Part shown: positions 49,640 to 62,273 of the stretch, piece after piece | How positions within the stretch are numbered: position 1 is the first letter of the stretch | Layout: each line of letters starts with the position of its first letter | Assembly (NCBI GenBank): GCA_003254905.1 | Contig: QANU01097977.1 | Coordinates: forward strand, 72,407 to 136,406 | Source of the DNA: Nissolia schottii | Taxonomy: Eukaryota > Streptophyta > Magnoliopsida > Fabales > Fabaceae | Direction: 5' to 3' | DNA: 64,000 nucleotides | Position numbers and translations under genes: made by a program | Notes under the pieces: model-generated | What the model saw: only the letters and a program-made list of their open reading frames with translations | Database searches by the model: none | What the model was told of the DNA's origin: nothing

Positions 49640-51780
49640 AAAATAACGTAAAAGGCAAAATTAAGCAATGATTCTCACAATTGGACGCAAAGAGACTAGG
49701 ATGCAAAATCAATGCAAATTCAACACTTTAAGCATAAAAACCATGCAAAATGTCTAATAATAGGAGAACAAATAGGTGCATAAATGCAGCCAATCGAATT
49801 CCTCCACACTTGAACAATTGCATTTCCTTATGCAACTCACTAGGATGCAACACAACAAGCAAAAACATCAATAAAATCAAAAGAGTCACATCATCTAAAC
49901 AAAAGGAAAGAGGAAACATAACTAGAGATGGTTATCACAATAACACTCAATTTATAGATTTGCATAAAAAAGAGATATATAATAGCAATTGCAAGACTCA
50001 AGCATGCATGATCGGGATGGTATTCACAAGGTAAATGTGTATCATTCTATTATTCAGTGTATATGGTTCATTCAAGCGCTCTCTCAAACACTTCACAATA
50101 ATCGCCTCATAAACTTGACTTTCTTCTAAACATTATGGATTAAACATTAGACATGACATGCATCGAGAGATCTTTTAAGGGTTATAATGGGGCTAAGGTC
50201 AAGGTGAAATATGTATATGGTTAGTGAGCTAAAGCCTAAAAGAGCTATTTTCAAACCAACTTTAACTAGCGGACGTATAATGCGTCCAAACCAAAACTAT
50301 ATCTATCTTCAAAAAAAATATTTTACAAAAACGAATCTTCTCATGCCAATTATTTACATGATAAGTTTAATAGTAGATCTTTTACTATTAATTATCTTTT
50401 GGCATATATACCTTTTTTGAGTTTCACATTTTAAATTAACGATAATCTTTCATCATTAATTAATTTAAAATATCAAATTCAGACACATTACAAAAGAGAA
50501 ATACATAATAAAAAATCATGCATAACCCGTTAGCTATAGCAGTTGTAAGTGATATATATGTCTAATCCAGCTAGAAGCACCTTGAAGGATCTAAATCAAA
50601 ACCAATTATCCTGTGAATTCATTCAGTGGTTTCATGTGATTGCTTCTCGGAGAATTAAGAACAATTAGGTTATCGATAAATATTGTAGTAGAAAATTTAA
50701 TTTGATTATACCAAAATGGAATATTGTCCGCCAGAAGTCTCAAATAGTGGACACTGTTTCGCTAGGAATCCCAAACTAATGTGCACCAGGAAAAATGTTT
50801 CCACATAATTATTATTTTATTTTCCAGCTAAATTGTAAAAAGAAAAAATGATTCAAAGAATTTCCCAACGAATAAATCGAAACCATTTGAGGCATACACA
50901 GAGAGGCGCAAATCAAAGAGGATCCATCACAGCACAAGGAGTAATATTCACACACTCCCCAGTTCATAGCACCATTATGATAAGGTCACTAGATAACAAG
51001 TTCATGTCACAAGCTTCAACGGGGAAGGCCATGGCAGCACCATGTCATCAGAGCCATAGAAAAACAACCTTATTGGTGGTCCCATGTTGCAGCAGTGGTC
51101 AGAGTAATCATCCAGTTACACCTAATGCACTCTCAACCAGGGCAAAGTCGTCTCCTTGGTGCATTCGTGAGCCCACACAATCTTACGTCCACTCCAAAAC
51201 AGTAGTAGGTAACACTACCCCCCACCCCTAACAATATTAATGTTTTAATCATTGATTAATTTTGATACAGTGTTTGTATAATTTTCAAATGGGTAAATAT
51301 GTTCGACTCTCACACAAGTCTAAGTCTAATGTATTTAAAAAAATTTGATTGGATAATACTACCATTATTGTATCATTAGATTACATGTTGCAGCATTTTT
51401 TTTAATTATGATTGACTTTTGCACTCACTATCTATGACAACACATGAAAAGATGTTACTTTTGCTTTGTGACAACCTATGATCAGATGATGCATGGAGAT
51501 TAAACTCTTACAATAATTATGAAAAAAATCAAGTAAATTTAATTCATTTTATGATAAAAGTTTCTGACTCTCTAAGACTTTGTGTACACTCGGTTGTATC
51601 AAAATTAAATCATTTTTTACAGAAAAAACAAGGCGAAAAGTGATAATGTTATTTGTTTTTGTTATTTGTTATGTGATTACAGTCCATTATCATGCATGTT
51701 TCTTTGTTTCTTATTGTAAGTTCTGTTCTCATTTGCAGCAATTTTGTTATGAATCTGATTCAGTATACTAACCACATTCA
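49640..51780. other. Unassigned repeat-like and intergenic sequence
   Basis: The region 49790-50260 has wording common in plant retroelement non-coding regions (cctccacacttgaacaattg...), but I cannot assign a family. A 127-residue frame at 50848-51231 has no recognisable domain. The end of the stretch carries (GT)n and (TA)n runs (about 51790-51819) directly before the DUF89 start codon. Confidence 0.35.
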
Positions 51781-51833
51781 TTCCCTGACATGTGTGTGTG
51801 TGTGTATATATATATATATCAGAAGCAGCAGCA

Positions 51834-54800
51834 ATGGAGAGCACATGTTTAGAGCTGGTAGAGTTCCCTTTGTTGAATGCCAATTACAAAGCATGCACCA
51901 TTCCTTGGAGGGTTCCTTCTGATGATCCACGCTTCCCCACACCCACTGAGCTATCTTGGATCAATCTCCTCCTCCACGTTATCCCCTCCTACAAGTATGC
52001 AATGCTGCTGCTTCTTTCCCTTGTGTTTATCTTTTTTTAATTTCCACCAATACTAAATGTGTGGTTCACATTTCTTCTTTTTCTTTTCAACTTCCACAGA
52101 ACGAAAAATGTGGTGTGGTTCAAATTTTTCTTTAGTAATTCATATCTTGCATGCCCTTTTGACAGCAATGGCTTATTTGACTCTTTCTGTTCCTAAACAA
52201 ATCCCAAAAATTCTTAGGTACTATTGCAACAAGAAATTTCTTTTACTTTGATTTTGATTCATTCATTAATTGCTACATCACAATTGAGGTCATTCTTATC
52301 CTTTTAACTGATAAATTTTTAAGTACTCTTGGAGTAGGAAAATATTTTAGACATAAATTTTGCAGGTCATAATTTTCAATCACTTTTCTTATATTGTAAA
52401 TGCAATAACTGATGTGTCAAGTAATGAAAATTCTTGATGTGAGAGCACTAAGATTTATTTATTTTTTTTCCTTCTTAATCACCCATGATAAGTGCAAACA
52501 GCAAAATTCACAATAGATGAATGTTTCAATTTATGGTTTGAGTGTGTAGTTTCTAAGTTTATCATCGTACTTTGCTTATATCCTGGAGATAACAAACAAG
52601 TGCAAACAGAGTTTGAGAGTGTTTGTTAATAAAATTGTGGAAGCACAGTGTAGTTGATGCTTTGATTTAGTAATTTTGGTATGTAGAAACAAGTCCTTAG
52701 ACAAGAGCAATATTAGTGTAACCCCTTAGATGCTTTATAGTGAAATATGTGGCTTTTTCATACATGACAATTATATCGAATTCTCTTGTTTACATCAACG
52801 TTTGGGTTTGATTTGGCACAGGAAGCGTGCTGCGAGCGATACTAGTGTTCCTGATGCTGCAAATAAAGCTGAAAGATTTGCTCAAAGGTGAGCTTTTAAT
52901 GATTCTTTCTTTCTTTTTTCATTGTCTACTCAGAGCAGAGCATGGATGATACCCATCCCCATCCTTTCCAATCGCAACATCAGCACACTTTTGAAAACTA
53001 GAAAGGCATTATGTTTTTGATGGATCTTTTATCCTGCGCTTGTAACTCAAATTCTGGCTGTTGAATATTGCTTCAAATTTGTTTATGCATTTCCTGCATG
53101 CGATTAAGGTATGCCGAAATACTAGAAGATTTAAAGAAAGACCCTGCGAGCCACGGAGGGCCTCCTGATATCATTGTATGGTTCACTAGTTTGATCGATA
53201 TTTGTCAAATTTCAAAGCTTGTGTATCTTCCTTTTGTTTGTTCATATATTTCGTTTGTTGTGGGGGGTCTAGCTTCTGTGCAGACTTCGCGAGCAAGCAC
53301 TCAGAGAAGTGGGATTCAGAGATATCTTCAAGAAAGTGAAGGTTAGTTTTTAACTGCGCTAATTTAATGGCTTTCTGCGTTCATACGTTAGATGTGGTTG
53401 AATGAAGGAATGCTTGCTTTATTGTGTTGGTTGTGGCAGGATGAAGAGAATGAAAAGGCCATCTCCTTATTTGAGGACGTTGTCCGTCTTAACGACGCCA
53501 TTGAAGACGAAGGAAAGCGGCTTGAGAATCTAGTGAGAGGAATTCTCGCAGGAAACGTATTTGACCTCGGTTCTGCCCAGGTAGGTGGGATTTGCTCCAT
53601 GTAATTCTGGTGCAATGGTAAGTAACAATTGTGACTAGTTGTTGCTGCGGCTTATGTGTTCCCTCAACTCATTGAAGCTTGCAGAGGCTTTCGCTAGGGA
53701 TGGAATGTCTTTTCTGGCCACTTGCGAAAAGCTTGTCCATCGGCCCTGGATCATCGATGACCTCGACACTTTCAAAGCGAAATGGAGCCAAAGGACGTGG
53801 AAGAAGGCAAGGTGCCATGTGTCTGTTTTCTTCAGCATAATTTTGTGCACTGCTACTGTCCTAATCAATCCCTTTCTTATCATGGCTGGCAGGTTATCAT
53901 ATTTGTTGATAACTCGGGTGCAGATGTCATTTTGGGTATTTTGCCCTTTGCAAGGGAGCTCCTTCGCCGCGCCACTCAGGTTCGAAATTGGATTACTGCC
54001 TGCTTAAACATAACATACTTTGTGTGATCCTGTCTTTGAATGCAGGTTGTATTGGCTGCTAATGACTTGCCTTCCATCAATGATGTTACATACTCTGAAC
54101 TAACTCAAATTATATCAAAGGTAACAAATATTAGGTCTACCAAGCTTTCGGTATGCCCGGATTCTTCGCTAACTCTATCATCTCTCTTGTCAGTTACGCG
54201 ATGGAGAAGGATGTCTCATGGGTGTCAGTACTTCCAATCTTATCATTGCCAACTCTGGCAATGATTTACCAGTAAGAAAATTAGTATACCATGTAAATTC
54301 TGGTGTCTATATGGTTTTTTTGGCCCCATGTGTGATGTTTACATTTATTTTTTTTGTTTCTTGTTTTGTTTATCGGATTGCGCAGGTTATTGATCTTACT
54401 CGGGTGTCACAGGAGGTTGCTTACCATGCCAGTGATGCAGATCTTGTCATCTTGGAAGGGATGGTAAGTTCTACCTTGGAATATTGTTTGCTCTGCTAGT
54501 CTGGTACTACTATCAAGGTTTTTATTTTTTCAGTGCTTGCTCCAATGAGGCCTTTATATTTAACTGAGCCTTGTCACAGATTTTAATTTCATGAAGAAAT
54601 TTCTTAAGAACTCTACTCTTATTATGAGGAAAATATGCTCAACTGGACCCTAATATCTAGGGGCCTGCATATATATGTGTTGGGACATTCTTAAGCAAGA
54701 CATTCAATGTATGTACTGATCAAACAAATTTATTTTAGTTACTCTTGTTCAATTTTCACAGCATCTCCATTCACAAAATGTGCATTTCTGAAACTTTGGT

Positions 54801-55628
54801 ATTGGTACTATACAGGTTATTCTGGCATTGTTCAATATGGTAACTAACCAATATTGTATTACTCGTTAAAACTTAGTTTCTTCTTCGTTTTACCATAAAC
54901 TAATTGCCACAGGTGACATGTATATACTGATGGATGAAAAATGTTAAAAGAGATAAGGAAGAGGAAGAATTTACAATGGAGAATTTATCACACATACCCT
55001 AGAATTGAATTCATAAAATTTGTAAAAATGGCATGCTTCTTCGTACATGATTTGGCCTATTTATAGGCTCAAAGCTTGAATAAAAAGGCAAACAAAACAT
55101 TGCTTAATGGAATTACAGTCTAATTGTAATACAAGTTGAGCAATTGTGCTAAGTAGTGCAAGTGTTACATTAGTTGATATATTAGTTGTGATACAAGTTG
55201 AAACCAAGTATCATTTTAACCTCATGTACAGCTGTAACATGGATTAATCTAAGCCAAATGTTAGTCAAAGGCGATGAGAGTAATTGTTGACCACAACTTG
55301 AAAGATTTTATCCTTTTTGTTTTCTAAGTACCACCTTCATATACGCACATTAAACCTGACCTTATACTTCTTTTGGTAGGGTCGTGGAATAGAAACAAAT
55401 CTCTACGCCCAATTCAAATGTGATTCCCTCAAGATTGGAATGGTAATGCACTTTACCATTGTTTTCTAGTTTAATGTCACGTGAAAAATTGAATTCTGAT
55501 TATTCTATTATTCTTTGTTATTTCTTAATTTCTTGCCGTATATTTTTGTACAGGTGAAACATCTTGAGGTTGCAGAGTTTCTTAGGTCACGTATGTATGA
55601 CTGTGTAATCAAATACAATGAAGTTTAG
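51834..55628 (+). CDS. DUF89 damage-control phosphatase (At2g17340 type)
   Basis: Twelve exons join in frame: 51834-51994, 52822-52887, 53109-53175, 53273-53341, 53440-53580, 53678-53806, 53893-53979, 54046-54120, 54194-54271, 54386-54463, 55380-55442 and 55554-55628. The product has 362 residues, near the 367 of Arabidopsis At2g17340. DUF89 subfamily II enzymes are metal-dependent phosphatases that remove damaged phosphometabolites; oxidised or sulfonated 4'-phosphopantetheine is the favoured substrate, and the same domain is fused to plant PANK2. Visible blocks are [39 protein letters not shown], the metal-site motif [66 protein letters not shown] and EVAEFL. Intron 6 requires a GC donor (AAG|GCAAGG). 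The ATG gives [14 protein letters not shown], in register with the family. Confidence 0.93.
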
Positions 55629-56430
55629 AGCTCATAACTAAGGCTGATTCTTTGCTAATACTGCTTTTGCAACCATATACCTTTTAGATTGAAATTTTTA
55701 ATATTAAAAGGGGGCCTAAATTGAAGAATTTAATACTGTTTTATATCTTTGGTTTGAGGGTGAATGCCAAGTTCTTTGGAGTTCAATTTTATGAATTTAC
55801 AAAATATTGAGTTGGATTTAGTGTTTTTATATTCGGAAAAATCTTGAGTCATAAGAATTATACGTGACGTCAATGAGACAAAGGTCTGACTCATTTATTT
55901 TAAAATTATGTTTTATTTTCTATTCCACTCATCCCGAAGGCAATCAATCATCAACAAAATCTATGTTAAGTGTCAAAACATGGTTGGAGGGATAGAAAAT
56001 GGGACAAAATTTGAGAACAGTTAATTTTCTTCTGGAGTGTGTCACAGTATATTCAGTTTCCCTAGTTTTAATTGAAATTTATGATTACCATAGCTAAAGT
56101 TGTATATATCTTTCTATATCCGGAGTACCTTTTTCTTTAATGAGATGGCCATAGCATTTGAGTACTCTGTGAAAAGTATCAACCTTTTTTATCTTGACTT
56201 TTACATCTCAATAAACATGATTTCAACGATGATATTAGTAGCTTTCTCCATGATAGTTATAAATATTTTTTTATACAAACGATATTTACCTTGACGCATA
56301 AAAAAACAAACGATATTTACCTTGAATTTAACATGTCCCAATAAATTCTAGTGGGATCAGATGGTCACTAATTAATTGGTTCGAAAAATATTTTATCTAC
56401 AATTAAAAATCTGTACGATTCACTTTTATT
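55629..56430. other. DUF89 3' flank, AT-rich
   Basis: No gene or clear repeat is seen, apart from a short duplication of aaacgatatttacctt at about 56277 and 56308. Confidence 0.45.
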
Positions 56431-56579
56431 TAATATGTGCTTCCTTTTATTTTTTTCTTACTTTTTAATTTTTTTTTCCTCTTCTTTTTTAATCTTTTAT
56501 TTTTTATATCATTTCCTTCTTATTCTTTATGGATTCAAGGTTCTCATTTTTGTTTCCATCATATTCCTTATTTTTTACT

Positions 56580-56780
56580 TTTTAAATGTTTGTGCATGTG
56601 TAAAAAAGTTTGTGCATGTTTATTCAAAAATTTGTGCATGTGAACACAAAAATTTTCTTCTTTGTTTTCGTTTTTGTTTACATTTTCGTCATATTTTTTG
56701 TTTCTAATTATTGAAAAGTGTGTAAATGTCATTTCAAAAGGTTGTGCATATGTTTTAAAATGGTTGTGCATGGCAAAGAA
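56580..56780 (+). repeat. TTTGTGCATG short array
   Basis: Five or six copies of a tttgtgcatg / ggttgtgcatg motif are spaced by about 20-50 bp. Related motifs occur at 57690-57750, on the far side of the GC-rich insert, but in the same orientation. Confidence 0.6.
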
Positions 56781-56812
56781 TGAGTCAGCGCGTTTAAAGT
56801 ATGAGTGAGGAT

Positions 56813-57000
56813 AGGGGTGAACACGGGTTTAACCCAACCCGCCGACCCGCCAGATCCGACCCAATCCGACTCGTTCGGGTCGGGTTAGTCGGGTCGGCGG
56901 GTCAGCGGGTGAGACCTGACAGATCCGTGTGGTAAGACGGGTCGAGTCTCAGATTCGGATTTTTAGACCCAACCCGACCCATGACCCGAACATATATTAT
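56813..57000. mobile_element. Left part of a GACCC-rich hAT-like element
   Basis: It starts taggggtgaacacgggt, the same terminus as the element at 11733-12172. It continues with aacccgccgacccg and gggtcgggtt arrays to about 56990. The right terminus is not found; the sequence instead enters a GC-rich block. Confidence 0.6.
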
Positions 57001-57608
57001 CTGTAAGCATTTGGATCTATAAGCATTTGCAGCTTCGTTCCCACTCCCCACCCTTCCTTCGTTCCCACTCCCCACCCGCGACCCCCACCTGCGCTGCGAG
57101 TCTGCCACCGCCGACCACGCCACCGGCCACCAACCCTTCGCCTTCGTCTCCCGCTGCCACCAACCCTTTGTCTCCGCCCCCTCCCCTCCACCTCGCCTCC
57201 ATACCCTTCCTTAAACGACCTGTTCAACGCACGCTGCTATTGCCCCCTATCACGCCTCCAGAGGTTGTTGTTCAGCTGCTCCCCGTGATGGCACTCTTGC
57301 CGAGAAAGCCCTTTCACATCAAAGGGGACCAGATCTCTCATACGTGGGTTGCCCGCGTATCCTCGTGGATTCGCCTCCACCTCGCCTTCGCTCATCTCCG
57401 CCCCCTCCTTTCCACCTCGCCTTCGCTCGTCTCCACCCCTCCTCTCCGATTAGGTTTGATTTTATTTTTCCTAATTTAACCCTAATTTTGCTGTGTTGTT
57501 TGCTGTGTGTGTGGGGGGGCTGTGTGTGTGGGTGGGTTGGGTGTGTGTGCTGGGTGGGCTATGGGCTGGGGTAAAAAAAAAACAATATTTTAAAAAAAAA
57601 AAAAAAAA
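57001..57608. other. GC-rich insert of unknown origin
   Basis: Against an AT-rich background this block is strikingly C-rich on the plus strand (cccactccccacc repeats, then ccgccccctcc repeats). It ends in a (GT)n/GGGT stretch and poly-A before the N at 57609. Frames through it are low-complexity Pro/Ser-rich or Gly/Arg-rich. A middle stretch near 57290-57370 (LLPRKPFHIKGDQISHTW) looks less repetitive and might be a captured exon, but I do not recognise it. Confidence 0.45.
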
Positions 57609-57822
57609 NGGAGATGGAGAGAAAGTGCGACAATTACTTTTTATCATTTAATGCGCCGCAAATTCAATTTGATTTGGTTTTGTATTTGAAAAATTTTGTG
57701 CCTGTGTGTAAAAAAAATTTGTGCATATATATACAAAAGTTTGTGGACTCGGTGTCATTGTTAGACCATGGATTGGCAACATAGTTGGTAGCATTTGGAC
57801 TATACACCTAACATTGCTCAAT

Positions 57823-58107
57823 TATTCCATATGTCCACTTTTTGTCGTCGTTTTTCAAACAAAAATTTATTCAAGATTAATTGTCCTTTGATTAAACTAA
57901 GGAAACATTAAATGTATTTTTACACTTATATTTTTATTATCTTTCATACTTTCCACAACACTTAATAACTATAACACTTATTGTTTAAAGTTAATTTTGT
58001 CTATACACTTTATATTTTCTTTATCTTAATATTAATTAAATAATTTTTTAAATTACATATTTTTGTTTTAAAAAAAAAAGACAACAGAAAGTGGCCAGAA
58101 AGAGTTG
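57823..58107. mobile_element. Stowaway-like MITE, second copy
   Basis: This aligns along its length with 11019-11296 (caagattaattgtc, cacttaataactataacact, attaaataattttttaaatta). The ends tgtccactttttgtcgtc and gacaacagaaagtggcca are imperfect inverted repeats. Confidence 0.7.
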
Positions 58108-58950
58108 TTTTGAGTGGAGCTTGAAAGAATAATATTACTCCTCTCAATCTCAAATTCGTAGTTAATCAAAATTCTTAAATTAGTACCAAATGGATCAATT
58201 GGTATTCGTTTACTACGAAGATTTGATTACCCTCATGCTTCTTTTGTATTTTAATTATTTTATTTATAATCTCAAAACAAGAAATATTATTTGCTGAAAA
58301 CTAAGCAAAATGAAAAAGAATACAAATGCTTAATTTATAGTGCGTGTGCTTTTAATAAACACAAGGAGAGACGTATTCTGTAAGAGAGGGGATTTGTATA
58401 TATGTTTATGATCAAAGCAAGATTCTGCTTTTCAATTGCATGTCGCAATTTTCTTTACTCGAGCCTTGGGTAACGGCAGTCGAACCCCACCATTCGTCAA
58501 TCAGACATCATCTAGTCATCGGTCGGATCTTCGGTGAGGTCCGATTGTTGGCTGGCCATCACCAATAGTCAACTGGCCATTGTCTGTTGCCAGTAGGACC
58601 CTGCTTAAATTTGGTAAATATAATTTTAGCATTTGAACAAAGTATTTTGTAAATGATGTAATATAATTATGTATCCAAAATTATAAAATTTTAAAAGAAA
58701 AGAAGTTCAATTGAATTATTTAAATTTCCTTATATTTTAAATTTCTTAAAATTTAAAAATACATCACCTAAACACAGCCTTAAATTTTAACATAGCCAAA
58801 AACCCAATTTGATGGGACTTGGTGACAAGTCCAAAACAACATTTTTTTAGACTAAGTTTGCATCAATCAGTAAACTTAGAAGTCCAAATGGGTGAAAAGT
58901 TGCATTATTAGTATTACAAGATATATAAAATCATTTCAAATGTCCCTAGG
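58108..58950. other. Intergenic sequence
   Basis: No gene is recognised in this AT-rich stretch. A somewhat GC-richer patch at 58470-58610 (tcggtcggatcttcggtgag...) has no clear identity. Confidence 0.4.
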
Positions 58951-58956
58951 GCTAGG

Positions 58957-61080
58957 CATGGAAAGGGTGGAGAAAACTATGGAAAAGAGTTTGAGTACCA
59001 TTTTGTAGGTGGTGAGACACAGAACGGTCACCAGCAGTATCATAGAGGTAGCCATCTAAAGGATGTTGTAGCATTCAAAAAAATCGAGGCGCGCGGTGGC
59101 TATTGCCATTTTTGTGGATAACCTTCTTCTAACCATGACCAAGTCTTGGCTATGGCAACTCTTTGAAAAGGAAGGGAAGATCGTGGGTATCTTCACTTCC
59201 AGAAAAAAGCAGAAGACATCAGTGATGTCTTTTGCCATTGTTCATTACGGTCATATGGGTGACACTCTATGAGCAATTGATAATAGAAATGGGATAAAAT
59301 TTAGAGGTAATATTATCGAAGTGAAGGAATCCAAATATAAGAGAGATGAAGTTCACCAGAACCGTGGCAGAAATTAAGTTCGCCAGAACATGGAGCTATC
59401 GTCTACAATTCTGAAACATGATATGATTCCTTTTAAACTAGATATGCGCATCAACAGTGGAATGAGCCAAAGGTCCTACAAAGATGTGGTTAAGGATAAG
59501 ACTTCTTGGATGGAGAAGGAAAAGGCTCCAACAGAGAATCTAGATAGTGGGTTGGGCATAAAGAACTAGAATGATAAAGGTGAAAAGCAAGTGGTGATTC
59601 AGGGAGAAGAAGATGAATTGATGAATCAACTCAAAAGAAGAATCATTGGACTTTCAAGCTATCCAATTGATTGTGAATCAATGTCCGCGAAGCTCGACTC
59701 TCATTGGCAATCAATCTCAGAGTTCTTCAGTTGGGAGCCTATAAAACTCATTACTTTCATTACCACAGGGGATACGAAGACACATTGCTAAATGGTGCTA
59801 CGTGGCTTCATGAACTTTTCACCAAGGTGAAAAAATGGATTGCTGATTGCATTGCAGACTCTTGAAGGGCTTGGCTTGAGGTTTGTGAGTTACCTCCTCA
59901 AGCCTGGACAAGCTCCAATTTCTCCAAAATTGGAGGCACTTGGGGGAGGTTCATTTGCACCGATTTTCCAACAAAGGAAAGTTCAAATTTCTTGTCAGTA
60001 AAGATCCTAATCGAGACACGTGTGTTCCCTTACATTGAAAGTTGGCTAATTTTGGTCCTCAATGGTAAGGGTTTTGATGTCAGCTCAAAGAAGTTGGACA
60101 TGATACGGTATCCCTTTGGAACCCTGTGCTAGTCGCCAAGAATAGCAGAGGTGATTTGAAAATGATGGAGCTATCAAAAAGTGACTCCCATGTGAAGATG
60201 GATCGTCTCCTTGGCAATGATGAGGAGGGGCCCATGCTTTCTTTGACATTTCCTGTGGAGCCATTCTCTGGGATGAGGTCGTGGTGACACACGATGAGGT
60301 CATGACGAAAAACCCTAATCTCGATGCAAATTGTCTTGTCAGAATAAAGAACGTACGAGTGCGGTTTGAGAGTGAAGAAAAAGAGTCCAAAGATGAAATG
60401 ATCATGTATTCAAATGATAGGGACTCATAGGAGGTCATTAGAGCCTTCAAAATGGGCTCAAAGAAAGAAGGGAAAGTTGGGATGAGTGCTTGATTTTGAG
60501 ACTAATAAGAATCTTAAAGAACTTAATGAAGCGGAGAGGTCCCATATGGGCCAAGTTAGAACTAAAGGGGGATTTATGGCCCAAGTTGCCCCGGGTTTGA
60601 TGTTGTGGATCAGGTTCGATAAACCCAATTGGACCACTATGACCCACATTCCATCTCCATGTAGCAAAACCTTCGTTGCTCTGATGACGATCAACAACTA
60701 AGAAGTGAAGGCATTGACATGTGTCAAGAAGATGACATTAATTCTGAGAACTCGGCAAAAAGGAGGAAGAAGAAAAGGAAAAAAGCAAAGGTGAAAGTCA
60801 AAATCTCAGTCAAGAAGGACCCGAAGAAAGTAAAGAACCCCAGGAAGGAGGCTCTTAAAACATGGGTTGTGGGTCAACTTATTGGGTTGTAAGAAGAGAT
60901 AGACTCAGAAATGGTTAAAGCTTATGAGGAAGAGAAACCTGGAATGATAAATAAGCCAAGGTTGAGATCTAGATCAAGGTGGCGTGCTGATAAACATGAA
61001 CAAGCGGCAAAACCAAGTGAGCTTTTGGATGCCCAATGAATTTTCTAAATTGGAATATAAGAGGTATGGGGGATGATGGG
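58957..61080 (+). mobile_element. L1-type LINE relic: ORF1 and the first codons of ORF2
   Basis: From about 59095 an RRM-like stretch is readable (AIAIFVDNLLLTMTKSWLWQ, then KTSVMSFAIVHYG). It is followed by a linker (RSYKDVVKD) and a DUF4283-like region at about 59590-60080 (ISEFFSWEPIKLI, then AWLEVCELPPQAWTSSNFSK, GGTWGRFICTD and SWLILVLNGKGFDV). A Lys-rich tail follows near 60770-60850. This is the ORF1 layout of plant L1 LINEs. At 61036 the sequence ATGAATTTTCTAAATTGG begins MNFLNWNIRGMG, the usual start of the ORF2 endonuclease, and it stops within 16 codons. ORF1 is broken by many stops and frame changes. No reverse transcriptase follows, so the 3' part has been lost. Confidence 0.7.
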
Positions 61081-62027
61081 TGAAACACCCTAGCTAGGTA
61101 GCTCACGCTTAAGTCACAAACATGCTTTTAGGTTATTATCTGCTTTGATTGGGATTACTTTTAGCCCCTACTTTTAAGGTTGCAAACATTTCTTAACCGA
61201 AAATATGAACCATTTGAAACTTTTCCTTTTCTTTATTAATTCATAAACTATGAGCCGTGCATGTTCAAAGAATTATGTACATATACAAGCGACAACCGAC
61301 AGAGGGGATTGTCGTACTGAATAGCACAGGATATTTATATATACAATCATATGGTCCCAAAATACAAATACACAGTCAAATATAATAATACTCACCACAT
61401 TTAATACACAATCATTAAAGGCCTGTCTAGACCATCTTTTACGTCGGAGACCAATATGACAAGTGTTGTATTTTGAAAAATACATCATGCCTCATTTCGC
61501 AATAAAACTGAATATCTTCACATTTTGTAAGACTATAAAAAAAGATTACAAAGAGGAACAAACACACCACAAAGGAAAAAAAAGACACACCACAAAAGGA
61601 AAACAAAAACTCCGCAAATGGGATAATTTGTTCGAAAGATACACCCTAATCACACAAATCAAAGCAGAAAAAAAAAAGAATAAATAGCCCAAGAATATTA
61701 ACGTGGTTCGACATTCATTGCCTTTCCACGATTTCACAAATCAATCCACTAATTTTTTGTAACAAAGTACAATCACCAATCTCAAAATCTATCTCAAACT
61801 CAAAAACTCCAATCTCACAAAATAATATATTTTTCATTCAAAGGAAATACTCACTCTACTCATAAATTTTTCACCACCTAACAAAAAATTTCTCAGAGCA
61901 AAACACTCACAATTCTCTGTCACTCTTTTCTTCACACTGCTCGCACAAGACAATCTTTTTAATTCTTCTATCTCACTTCGACCAAACTCGGCACAACTTT
62001 AGGCTAAGGAACAACTCCTTTTATATC
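61081..62027. other. Repeat-like sequence between LINE and SINE
   Basis: No gene is recognised. The stretch from about 61690 (tattaacgtggttcgacatt...) has wording commonly seen next to plant retroelements; no family is assigned. Confidence 0.35.
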
Positions 62028-62041
62028 AAAGCATTAGCAGG

Positions 62042-62184
62042 TGGGAGGGGTTCGATCCCTACCTCCTGTGAATGGAGCAAACCCACAGGCCAGCCGTATA
62101 CCCCTTAACTGGACTTCAGAACGGCGAGGGATTAGTCTCACCTGACACGCGGGTGGGGATACCCTGGGAAACCAAAAAAAAAAA
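62042..62184 (+). mobile_element. tRNA-derived SINE, poly-A tailed
   Basis: A B-box-like ggttcgatccctacctcc lies near the left end, and the body ends ...gggtggggataccctgggaa acc followed by about 16 A residues. The 14-bp direct repeat aaagcattagcagg flanks it at 62028-62041 and 62185-62198, a perfect target-site duplication. No A-box is seen before the B-box, so the copy is 5'-truncated. Family name is not certain. Confidence 0.75.
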
Positions 62185-62273
62185 AAAGCATTAGCAGGGT
62201 ACAACACACACTTTCACACATTCGCTGCTTCCTTTCTTTCTTTCTTTTTTCTTTTTTTTTTTTAAGAAAAATG

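Noticed and set aside
50848-51231. 127-residue frame on the plus strand
   Set aside because: No recognisable domain, no supporting promoter or splice signals, and repeat-like surroundings; it could still be a lineage-specific gene, but nothing supports that.
57027-57479. 150-residue Pro/Ser-rich frame
   Set aside because: Low complexity in a GC-rich insert; only a short middle stretch looks protein-like.
62050-62070. tRNA gene suggested by ggttcgatccc
   Set aside because: Only a B-box is present. The flanking target duplication and poly-A tail identify a SINE.
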